A stretch of 64,000 nucleotides of DNA from Phallusia fumigata (taxonomy: Eukaryota > Chordata > Ascidiacea > Phlebobranchia > Ascidiidae). This document shows, one piece after another, positions 24,101-36,100 of the stretch (positions within the stretch are counted from its first letter, which is position 1; each line of letters opens with the position of its first letter). The position numbers and the translations under genes are program-made. The notes beneath the pieces are model-generated. The model did no database searches. It was given only the letters and a program-made list of their open reading frames with translations, and was not told the origin of the DNA. The stretch lies in the NCBI GenBank assembly GCA_008931825.1, contig QXVZ01034699.1:84849-148848 (forward strand). The letters run 5' to 3'.

Positions 24101-27100
24101 ACAAATTTTATGAGTCAAATTCTGGTTGCAGATGGCAGACGGTTACGGCATCTTGAACACAATTTAACGTTTAAATCCAAAGGATAAAGTTGCTAGCAAA
24201 ACTGACTGACCTTCTTTTAACCTACGTGAAGTATCAACAAAATCGCAATGTAAACGCTCAAAAAACAGATGCCTCTTGTTAACATTGGTTGTCAACTAAC
24301 AGCTTTAATCTCATTTAAAGCCGGTTAATAATGAGTTAATTCGCGCTAAAGGCACAACATTTTATTTAACAACGATCAACTTTGTGTTCCAGCAAACTAA
24401 GAGGTAACAACATGACCTTAACCATACTTACAGTGTCGTCACAGACGTTGATAAAGTCCCACAAGGAAATTTCATGCCAAAAGTTGTCTACCTGCCCGAC
24501 TGAGTTGCGGGTAGGAGGCAAATGACACTTTGTGCGCATTTAAGTGCAAGACCACACGAATTAAAACCCATCGCTATCGTAAATTGGGTTACTCGCAATC
24601 ATAGTGATGTCATTGCACAATAACAGCAAAACGTTGCTTAAAACATAATAATATTCATTATTTATGATATCCAGAGTTGTCACTTCAGATTTCTGTTGCA
24701 AAGCAATGTCCGCGTGACAACGGGTTTATCAAGTGTTCGACAAACGTAAAACAGTTTCGGTTTTCACTCTTTCGAAAAGTCCATTAGCGTTAATGACAGA
24801 TGAAAAAAGGCGGAAGGACTCAACGATAACGTTTTCAGTTTTTTGTTAACGAACATTTCTCATTTGTTTGCTACTGCCGAATTAATCCTCAAATCCGCAG
24901 CACCTCGGCCTTCCTGTAAGTGAGCGCCAGTGTGTCCATGTCATAAATGTCAGTTGCTATTTCGCCACCTTAGTGCAGGTGCGTTTGACGTGATTGGAGC
25001 TTTTGAACATCCAGAATAACATAAACATTTCAGATAATGCCATTGTCGACGAATTACATCAAAAATTGTAATTGAAAGCCTAATTCAAATTCGCGTTGTT
25101 TTCAACAAAGTTTCTTTCTATTCCTTGATGCTTAACTTGTCTACAAGCTATAAAAATAGAATGAAAACGTTTCCAAACCCTGTATTATTCATTTGATTAA
25201 GCAGACTACCATAACAGTTATCTACTACTATAAAACGTGCTGGAAGAAATGGCTGTCACAATAAGCTTTAGTTGCGTAACAATGGGATAATTGTTGTGAC
25301 GTAACAAAAGTTCTTTGCCTAATGTGCACTCTTGTGGCTGCGTGGGATAGACTCATTGTAGGGGAGTTCATTGGCCTAATGACTAGCATATTTTGATGTG
25401 TATACATCATAAGACCGTTGTAATGCAGCAAATGCAAGGTCATTAAAGCATCGCCTACGTCTGGCGGTGTCCATCAGCGAGTTTCGTTTATTTGCTGAGG
25501 GGGTGTTCTAACACCTAACACCCCCCCTCCCCTAAATCCGCCCATGACCTGAATATGTTTGCTATTTTGCGATGTAGAAGACAGAGCAATTTATTTATTC
25601 GTTTTTATTTTTTGCACATTTCTGAAACCGCGTTGGAAATGGTCGTTTGTGCAGTTTGCTGTTGCTCGACCAAAGGTCACTGCAGGTCAAACTATTGCTT
25701 AATGGTACTGTGGGGTTCCATTTATGCTTTCGACATTGAGATTGAAATTGACATGATGCCCCCCATGATTTAGTTAGATTATAAAGTGAAATCTTTACTT
25801 TTTGTTGAAATTTGTAAAAACTGTTTCTTATACCGACCACGTCCTAAAAACATCACTTCTATTCAGAAATTGCATGTATGTGGGGACACATATGTTTATG
25901 CTAGCAGAAACAAACATGTTATAAAATGCTGAGGGATTGAGGGACCCAATTTAATGCGGGTATTGAATATATATCGAATGTAATAAAAGACATGATATAT
26001 GCGGAGAACATTTTGAGGTGGTTGCATAGGTGTCGATTCCCGGGGTGGCAGGGGTGGCAGCCACCCCACTGAAAATATTTAGGGTGGCAGCCATTATAAA
26101 AAGTCTATGCTGCCACCCCAGATATTTTCTAGATTCATTATGATTGGTTTACATCAAGCAAGTGCAATGCGAGTGACACAAATTTCATTTCTTTCGTTAA
26201 ACAATGCAGGAGTTCTAATTTTGCACGTCTTTTGTGCTATATGCACCGATAATATTAGCGATAACAGATAATATATTGACGCTGTAAACAAATACATATA
26301 ATTCGATCACATGTTAGGCCGCGTGGATTTGATCATTTCGCCACCCCACATGAAAAAAAATTTGCTCAAAAATTGACGCTTATGGGTGGTATGTGGAATA
26401 AAAATATGGAGAACGCCACCTCTCTGGTGTTGTAACAAGAGTGTTGTTGGGCACATTGCAGTGAAGCAATTGTTTTGTATCTGAAAGTACTGTTGTAAAA
26501 CAGAAAATCTGGATAAAGTGAGGTAAACATGGCAACTTGTTTTATGTGGAATTGGCGAAGATTTAATCAAGAGCCTTATACTAGAAAAATAGTACACAAA
26601 TCATTTAGACCTCCAGTTTTATCAGAATTAGGCAAAGATCTGGATTAACCGTTTTTACTGTGTCTAAAAAGACATGTAATATAAAACGGTGCAAGTTAGG
26701 GGCATATGTGCAGAAACAATAATGTCATAAAAAGCGTAGGTAACTATTAGACCCAATACATAATATTGTAGTGAAGACATATCATTTTTCAAATAGACTG
26801 TAATTTCCAACGAAAGAACTTAACATATAACTATTATCTTTAATCCTTAACATTTTATTTGGGTTTCATTTCACGCTTTTGACACCAGGTTTCCCTGGAA
26901 AATTCTGTGTCAAAATGTTTACACTTGAGCTAAAAATTTTTATTTTAGATGAAAGCAGTGGTTGTTGGGAAGAAGGTCTTTCTTATGAATGTCGTTCTTT
27001 ACTGTTTAAGGCTATTCATAACTTGGTGGAAAGGTTAGTAATGGTTGGAAGAAGTATTTTCGAAATAGAATAATCAATTCCAAAACTGATATTTATGTTG

Positions 27101-30100
27101 GGTAATAGAAACTAATAATATTTTTTCCACAACTGTGTCTAAATGTAAATAAATTATACTTTGTATAAAAGCATGTACCATTTGCAAAAACAACAGTGCC
27201 GATTGGGATGTTTATAGCACAATAGCAGGGTATTCTACAATTAGTAGTTTGGAATTCAGAATATCCAATCAAGTCTAAATAATATTTGCAAGATTGATTA
27301 CTAATGCACCTGATCTTGCTGATGCTGCTGAAAATTAGACAATTGGTTCCAATTACCTTGTTTGGATTCAAATCCTAACAATTCAATACTAACAATAAAA
27401 TAGTGTCTTTATGTGGTTAAAAGTTTTGCATCATTAGCGAAAAATTTGGATGCTTTGTTGACCCATGCAACTCGTTTATATCATTAGCTGTCAAGACACG
27501 ACGCTAGCTAAACAACTTTTTGTTTACACCTTTGCATAATAACCACATGCCTGAGGTTGTTTTAATGATGAAAGAGAAATATTTCTAATGTATAAAGAAT
27601 TACCAACTTTTATATTAAACTAAACATATTACGAAATTTGAAATTTATTAAAATGATCTGTTATGGGGACTTGTGTGTTTCTGGCTGCAGAAACAAGCAT
27701 GTCATTAAAGCTTAGATAACTATAGAACCCAATGTAAATACAGTGAATATATATAAATTTCTTTCACATTGGGCAGTGACTTTAGTGATCAAGTTTTAGA
27801 CTGTTTTTGTGTTTGACCCTGTGACCCCAAGACGTTACCTGTTGTCCCTCCTAAAATTCAGATTGTTAAACAATGTCTAAATAGTATGTCCTTGTCATGC
27901 ATTGACTGTTGTGTTTTGCCCAATAGCCCCAGAAGGTACCCTACTCACCCCTGAAGTTTTTAGGAAATAACAAAACTAAAACTTAATATTGTTTGTTGAA
28001 AATATCATTGAGGTACAATAAATGCTGTGTTAACCACACAGCCCCATCAAATGATTTGCTAGCCCTCTAATCTTGTAGATTGTGCCATAATGTTGTAGCA
28101 TCACCAACTCTTTTAATAAACTGAACAGACTATAAGTAAATAACTTTTGAACTAAACTAAATTTTTTATTTGTGGTTTGTATTTGTTTTCTTTGGCCACA
28201 AGCCCTCAGCAGTTACTCTCATAAATGGGTTAAATAATTAAGCAATGTCCAAATTCAATCAAGTTGTGACAGATTGTCTGTTGGGTCACTGTGGCATCAT
28301 CAATTTTGTGTAGTCATCATGCCCATTTATTATAAGATTTTGGATTGATATTTTAGATTCATAACGACTATTCTAGAATATCCAGTTATTCTTCTATGAA
28401 CATCGCTAACTGCAAGTATGTAGATTAGGGAGATATTATAGAATAATATAAAAATATTTCTGATCTAGAACATCAATTTAATTCTGTTAAATTGAACTTA
28501 AACACAAATGTTTAAACCCACAAATAAATTCGAATGGTTTGATTCAAAATTATATTACCTGATTAAATAGTACTTTTAGATTAAAGTACTTAATGATGAA
28601 AATCAGTGTTAAATCTTTTTTTAGGTGTTTGTTAAATGAGGGATTTGTCAGAGTTGGTCGATGGTTTGTGAAACCTCTTGGCAGAGACACAGAAGAAGAT
28701 ATTTGGTAAGAATGTCATGAACTAAGATGTAAAAAATGAATGAATGTATGTAATAGTCAGTAGTGATGCACCGAATCGCGTAAATTAGGTTCGGACTGAA
28801 ATCGAATATTCGGCGGTTTTTGCCGAATAAATTCGTACGTTACGCTTTTGACAGAATCATATGAGTTTTGCTGCCATGCAAAACAGTCGTGCTACAACAG
28901 GATAGTTGTGTAATTGTGTTGCAGTGTTATCTTGGCTCTGTGGACTTTAATGTTGCCTCGGCGGTCGTTGCCAGCTTCCAAATGAAATACTGATCTTTTA
29001 CCGGGGGTGGACACAACGATAATGCTTTAATAAAACTAGTGCAAAACGCAATAAACAAAATAACATTTGACTGTTAAGGCCTCGATTTTAAAAAGGGTCT
29101 GGTGTTAGCAGACATAACTACCATAATTTACCACAAACAGCAGCAAAAATACCCTGTTTAACAGTTTTGTTACGTAACTGAACAATCATATATCCTTTGT
29201 TGCACTTTTTCGTTGTGAGGCCTATTAGTTAAAGCGCAGTTTGAAAGATTGTGTGATACGTAATAACACGCACAACATGTGTCTTTTTCATCTAATTACG
29301 TGTCCATAATCTGACATTGTAAAATACAAACATCGTTTTGGGTAAAGACAAATATCACTAAGGCTCGAACACTTGGCAAGCTAGAACGTCATTTCTTGCG
29401 TGCGTAAAAGTTCGGTTTCAACCGAATCGTAACAAATTATTCGGCCGAAACCGAATCTTCGTCAAAATCGCTGATTTGGCCGAATAAGTTCGGCAAACCG
29501 AAGCTTCGTCACATCACTAATAGTCACTCCATATTCAATAAAAATTTTAAATTTTAGAACTGTGAATTGTTGCTTGTTATCCTGCTATTTCACACATAAA
29601 CATTAATAGAAAATGTAAATCTGCCATTTTGATACAGTTCTGTATAAACTGCATGACAGTTGTTTGTTTCCTTCTTTGTACACAACCTATGATGTAAAGC
29701 AAGTGTCCTATGGATATTTATTGGTCCTCTTTCAGAAAAGGAACACATTGTTTTCACTTGTTTTTTTTCTGTTTGTTGTAAGACAAGTTTGTTTGCATGG
29801 TAATGAAAGAGTTTTCTGAATGAAGTTAAATTTGCACACATGTATTGATAAGTTATGCTTTGATAGCTTTTTAACCCAATTCACCTATTGGTTTGACCCA
29901 CAGGCCCCCAATATGTGAAATTGTAAAAACTGATATCTATATAAGACTAGTAAATAACCTAGCATATACCATTTTACCTCCTTTAAAAGTACTTTGGATA
30001 ACATGCGTTAAATGGCTATTTGCCAAATCGATCCCTGTTTTCACTTCTATGTGTCAAAAAAAAGTTTCAAATTTCTTTTTGCAGTGATAGATTTTCCTTT

Positions 30101-33100
30101 TCCTTTTCATTCTTTCTTCATGGAGAGAGTTCAGTGTGTACCACTGTTGAAGTTGCAAAACACCAAACTTTAGAAAGGCTTAGCTACCAATACGTCCAAA
30201 GAATTCTTTCAAATATACACCAAAACAAATCAGGTATTTTATTCAAATTATGTTTGGAGAAGTCACTTAGTTAACTTTTGGTAGAAAAGCTGCTTGAGAG
30301 CTACCCTCAAATTTGGTGAATATTGTGGTATTAGGTAATTTCTTTTCACAACCGACCCAAGTTGAACGTTTATTCCTCAACTAGTATGTTTTTCTTTTCC
30401 AGTTGTCTTAGCTCCTTTTGGACTGGAAGCCAAACTTACTGGAGCAGTTTATCGATCACCTCATGATCCAACAGTAAAAAAACTAATGGAAGAGTGGGCT
30501 CCATTTTATCCATTGGGAAATGCAGAAGATACAATGCCAGTATGCACTTAAATTTTATCCGACTTTTGCTGACTAAGTTTAATAAATCTGTAGATATTAG
30601 GTATGTTTGGAAAATGTGTGTGGTAGCTTAACATACCGCTTTTTCTAAAGGATGATGAAGCAAGTGATGATGATGTTTATGATGACCATATTCCTGTACC
30701 TCCAGTGGTTGAAGTTGTTGTTGGTAAGTGCTACCCTTAAAATTAGTTGCCTGGTGTGCTAATGTTCAGCGAGCTACTTAATAACAATTTCATTCTGTTT
30801 TTTTTTCTTTTTCTAGCTTGCCATATCGTTTTGCTATGAAATGTTTGGTTGATTTGGATGAAACTTTTACAGCTGGTAGATAAGATCTTGGTGTTGTGCC
30901 ATCTGTTTTGTTTGTCCCCATAGCCTCGGTGGTTACCCCTTTAGCCCCAAAAGAGTAAAACGTTTTTCAAACATTTTGCATGCCCCAACAAACAAAAAGT
31001 TTCTGTGATTATAAGGTTTATACGTAAAAATGAAGTTAAGTCAAACAGAATATGAACTGCTTCCCAGTTGAATGGAAGTTTAGTAGGTGGTGGTTTAAGT
31101 CAGGGGTTGTCAACAACTGAGTGTGAATGAGGCTTTAGTGGTTGTTTTGTGGCTCTCTGTGGTGGTTAAACTTTTAAACAATCTCCAATTGAGATGAGAT
31201 TTTAATATATTTTAGGTTGGGCTGTTGTGGTGTATCGATTGCTAAATTTTATGTAATAGCCCCAGCAGTTACCCGACTAGCCCCTAAAGAGTCAAATGAC
31301 TAAACAATGTCCAAATCAGTTGAAATTCGGTTTGTATAACATGCCATTGTAGTGGACTGACTTCTTTTTTGACCCCATAGCAGCAGCAGTTTCCCTACCA
31401 ACCCTCTAACATTGGTGAAATTATTAAACAATGTTCAAATTGGGTAAAATTTAAACAATTTGACCCAGAAGTTACCCCCACTAACCCCCTAAAATGGGTA
31501 AAATTATTAAAGTATGTCCAAATTGGATGATTTTGATTTTTGATACTTAATGTAACATGCAATTGCAGTGTATTGTTTTTTGTTTGACCCCACATCCCCA
31601 GCAGTTACCCCACCAGCCCCCTAAAATGAGTCAAATTACTAAGCAATGGTTAAATCAGTTGAAATTTGGACTGTCTATCCAACATTTCATGGTGGTGCAA
31701 TAATTGCTTTTTTTGCTCTCGAGCCCCAGCAGTTACCTCTTGGTCTTCCTAAAATTGGTAAAATTTTTAAACAATGTCCAAACTGGATACAACTTTGACA
31801 GTTTGTGGAACATGTCAGGTTGGTGCACTGATTGTTTTGTTTATACCTAAAGCCTGACATGTATTAAGAAATGCATAATCTATAACTTTGTATGTGTGGG
31901 GACCCATGCGTTTCTGCTAGCAGAAACAATCATGTCATAAAAAGCCAAGTAAATTTGGGACCTTATGTAAAATAATGTACGGAATATATCCTATTTAAAT
32001 CGGGTGATAGTGTAAAATAAAGTGTATATATGGTAAGCCACCCTTCTAGTTACTGCTTGAACTTTGTGTGACCATTTGATAAAGATTTGTCTGGAATTAG
32101 ATTATGCAGAACATATGATTTTCTGAACAATCAAACACTTGCAGAACAGGAAATCTGTCTCTTTTTTTGTTTTAGAAATTAGTGGTTTTCATAAATATGT
32201 TGTATGTGCAGGTGGAGTGCATATGAACTATCCATCACAATTTGTTTTGGTCCCTGTTGTCGGAATTCCAAGTGGCAATGAACTAACAAACAAACAAACC
32301 GCTTGGGGAGGTGGTAAGTTTTTTTACAGAGATGTGATGTAACTTACTTGTTTTGACAAAAACGTTTTATAAGGTCTTTCAACTTCAGTTGAAAAAACAC
32401 CCACAAATGGCCAGTCATCTTTGCCCAGACACACTGAAAATTTGACAGGTGACCTTCACTGTTCTGATCCAACATCAACAAACAATACAAGTATTTATTC
32501 TTTAGTTTGGCTCTGTTTTAACTGAATGATGATTCCTCACAAATTATTTACTCAGTAACTTTTACATAACTGCCATCTCAGTTAAAGTTTTTTTTTATGC
32601 AGATAAAATGTATCAAGGTCGAGTTCCAAGTAAAGCTTGTGTGCTTTCCAATGGCATGTTAAAGCGTGTTCGATGTGGAAGCCACAAAACTACACATAAA
32701 CTAAAATCAGTGTTTCCAAACCAAATCTCTGAAACAACAACAAGGTATTTAGATACTCGTGTATTTTTTGAAAAATAACTATGTCTATGGGCCCCTTAGG
32801 GGGTCATACGTTGTGTTCATTTTAAAAAAATGGCAAAAAAGTAAGCCCAATTTTTTAAATTTTAACACATGATGGATGGGCATGTAAATTTGTGACTGAC
32901 AACTTCAGTAAATTGGTGGACCCATTGTAATGCGGATATTAAACATATATATCCAGTGTATTAAAGAAAAGGGGACAAAAGGTGAAAGATATCAATAAAT
33001 GGGTTATATGTGCAATGCAAACATTGAGATAGCTGCCTCTGTAGTTTTTGTTTTGTTTTTAATAGTGAGCAATCAGATGTGACAGCATCAGTCCAAACAT

Positions 33101-36100
33101 CTACGGAATCATCACTAGCGTGGGGTTTGGGTGATACTTACAAAAATGTTAGGTACAAAATGAATATATTGCATGCAATAAGTTAGTTGAACTTTTAACA
33201 TATATGTTTTGTACATTTAAGGGTAAATTTCTCCGCAAACCATAGCAACAATTTTTCTCCTGATGAAAGAAAGAACAAGCCTGGAAGACCGTTACATCTG
33301 CAAAGTTTTCACCACAGAGTTTCAAGCAATCAAGCAACAGTTTCAAACTCATCTACCTTAGTATCCCCTTGTTCCAATGTAACACAATCTATGCAAAGGA
33401 CTAGTGAACCAACAGATTCAAAAAACTTTTCCAATACAACTATGTACTTTGGATTAAAACAGCAACATGCTGTTGAGGAAATAATGAATTTGCAGACTCC
33501 TGATGTTAAAATACAGCAATATAAGCAACCTGAGACGATTTTAGATGTGAATTCCAGGCCATTTGTGAATTTGGAATGCCCAAATCAAGCTTGGGTGAAT
33601 GAAGAAATGGAGCAGGAAAATATACCCCAAAATAATCCATTGCCAACTTGTGTTGATGATTTAATAGAGATTAAACAAGTGGTAATTGAAACAAATTGAA
33701 ACCTTTTCAATATTTTAACAACATATGTTATTGTATGGAAATCTTCATTACGTTCAAAAATTGAGATTATCTTTTTTTGAAAATCTAAAGGTTAGAGATT
33801 GGAAAACCTACAAGTTGCCAAACATCTGTGATGATACAGTGAAAAGTATTTCATCTGTAAAAAAGCCTGCCATGTGCCGAGATGGTTTGGATCCAGGTTT
33901 GCAAGTTGGCTTTGTCCATCGAAGAAATTCCGTTTTAGCCATTGGTGACCATTATCTATGGTAAGTTTGTATAAAATACCTGCTAAAGTTGGAGTCTGTG
34001 GGTAGTACTTTTGTCCAAATAGTATTTCTACATGTAGGTAAAACCATTTTGTGGTGATCATGAACTACTTTCGAGTAAAATGAGGTCTAATGTTTAAACA
34101 CTGTCTGAATTAGAAGAAATTTGGACAGTTTATAGAACACGCTATTGTTAAACAATGTCTCAACTGGTCGAGTTCTGTAGATATGTGTGAGATTGGTGGC
34201 ACAATTTTTTGAGCTTTAATCCATAACAATACAAATCGTGGTAATCTGCGAAAGTTTATGTATGAAACAAATGCACAACTTCATAGATAATCGTTATGCT
34301 ATGTCCCGCATTAAAAGTCTCATTAAAATTATCTGCTACTGTTCTGCATACATATTTGTAGCACTCTACAATTTTTGACATGTATCTAGGAAAATGCAAA
34401 TTTACAAATTATACCCTGGAAAGGCTTAAATATAATAAATATAATAACCAATGAAAAAGCGTTAAGAGTGTATGTGGAATAGCAGTATAGAACCCTTGCA
34501 GTTTTTTTTTAAACTAATGTTGTTCTTATTTCTTATTCGTAAAAGCCAAGACCCAAAGAGATTGAAGTTGACACCTGATGAAGTTGATAATATAATGGAT
34601 GATAAAAGGAATGATCCACTTGGTAACTTTGGAACTAACTCAATGTATTCAAAAGATTGTTCATCCCAACAGGTTCTAGGTAAGCTATTGAATACATACT
34701 AATTAATGCTTTTACTCATACTTGTCTTCCTAATATAGGCACAGTTAAAGGAGAACTGGCAGGAATGATGGTTCCCTCTGATCCTTATGCTTTTGATGAA
34801 GATGTTGATGATACAGCTACATCCAACAGCTTATCATCAGCAGACATTATACTAAAACACCCCTCAGCATCACAGCAAGCAATTTGGCCTAATTCTTCAT
34901 GGCAGTCGATGACCAATCCTGTTTGTGGAAGTAACTTTACAGATCAAAAAATAATTAAAGCGGTAAGTCTAACGTTGATTGGTTTCTATTGTTTGTTTTG
35001 GTCCCTCTAGAGAAAAAGTCATTCAAATATCTCAAAATTTGCAGATGATAGATGGTTGTTTTTAGACTGATTGTGCAAGCCCTTACAACCCAAAATATAC
35101 ATTTATTCACTTCTGTTTTGTGCGAAACTGTCCTAAATGCAACACATCAAGGGTGATTGACCTATTTTCCAACAGACACAGCCAAGCAGTTGATATTACA
35201 CCACTGCTTTACCTTTAAAACAGGCTTTCTCTCGATGCTTGGCAGTTATTTAGTTTGTGAATTTTAAGCTGTGATTGTGTAGTGGTTTGTTATATCACGC
35301 TGTAAAATACACTATATTACGTTACCTCCACTCCTATTTATAGTAGTGCTCTACTGTACAGTAGTATATTTGGTCTGTCAAAGGGTGTAACACTGTTGTT
35401 GAATTTATACTACATCAAAAACAATGTTGAAAAAAGTTCTAACATATTGCTTAGTGAGGCTCTATGGTTCAAATAATGTTTTTGACATACAGATTATAAT
35501 TGACATGATGCTAGAATGATTTAGTTGAGTTTTGCAATGTATTCTTTGCTTGTTTGATTTTTTCGTTACAAACCTAAAACTAACCACAGCCTATTAACAA
35601 TTAGCGATTATGAGTATTTGGTGACCCATGTGTTTATGCTTGCAGTAAAAATTATGTTACACACTGCCAAGGGAATAGGGGTCTAACACAGTCCAGTTAT
35701 TGAATCCATATCTATCATAATAAAACGGAATGGTATGTATACAGGGAAAATTTCATTTAATGAGTCATAGTGTATGTCCAATGGCGAATGTAGAACACCA
35801 CCACTCTATTTTTAGTATGGCAAAAAACTTACATGTGTTTATTACATGCAGGAAAGTTACAGTGTCAGTGGAAAAAGTCAATTGGAAGAGTTGTTAACAA
35901 ACTCACATACCATGTTGCCAACATCAGGTAAGATTTTGTTAAAATCAGTTTAATTGTTTTTTACACCAAGTGTTGCTTTTAGATGTTCCAGGTCCTACTG
36001 CCTCTTATCTTCCAACAAGGATGTCTGAATCAGACCTCAAGGTTAGACAAGTTTCATGTTTACCACCACAATACATCACAAGCTGCAATTTGTCCTTTTG

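Larger units (their letters stand above)
23140..26427 (+). repeat. Hairpin-start family copy carrying two nested insertions
   Basis: The 5' end is the perfect palindrome 23146-23166 (9-bp arms, 3-base loop) with a long T-rich tract behind it. The 3' half resumes at about 25745 ('catgatttagttagattataaa', 'tgtggggacacatatgttta') and ends near 26427 at 'gaacgccacctctctgg'. Two other elements, 23827-25546 and 26025-26384, interrupt it. Without them the copy would be about 1.2 kb. It lies in MED13 intron 3. Confidence 0.7.

Noticed and set aside
23880-24113. Open frame with a repeated peptide
   Set aside because: The peptide repeat is the assembly duplication around the N at 23999, inside a transposon.
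23146-26427. Helitron identity for the hairpin-start family
   Set aside because: Some 3' ends finish CTAG before a T, but the hairpin is at the opposite end and no 5' TC terminus or AT target site is consistent, so I left the class open.
30895-31860. CRISPR-like regular repeat array
   Set aside because: Units are about 130 bp, degenerate and directly adjacent without unique spacers, in an animal intron.
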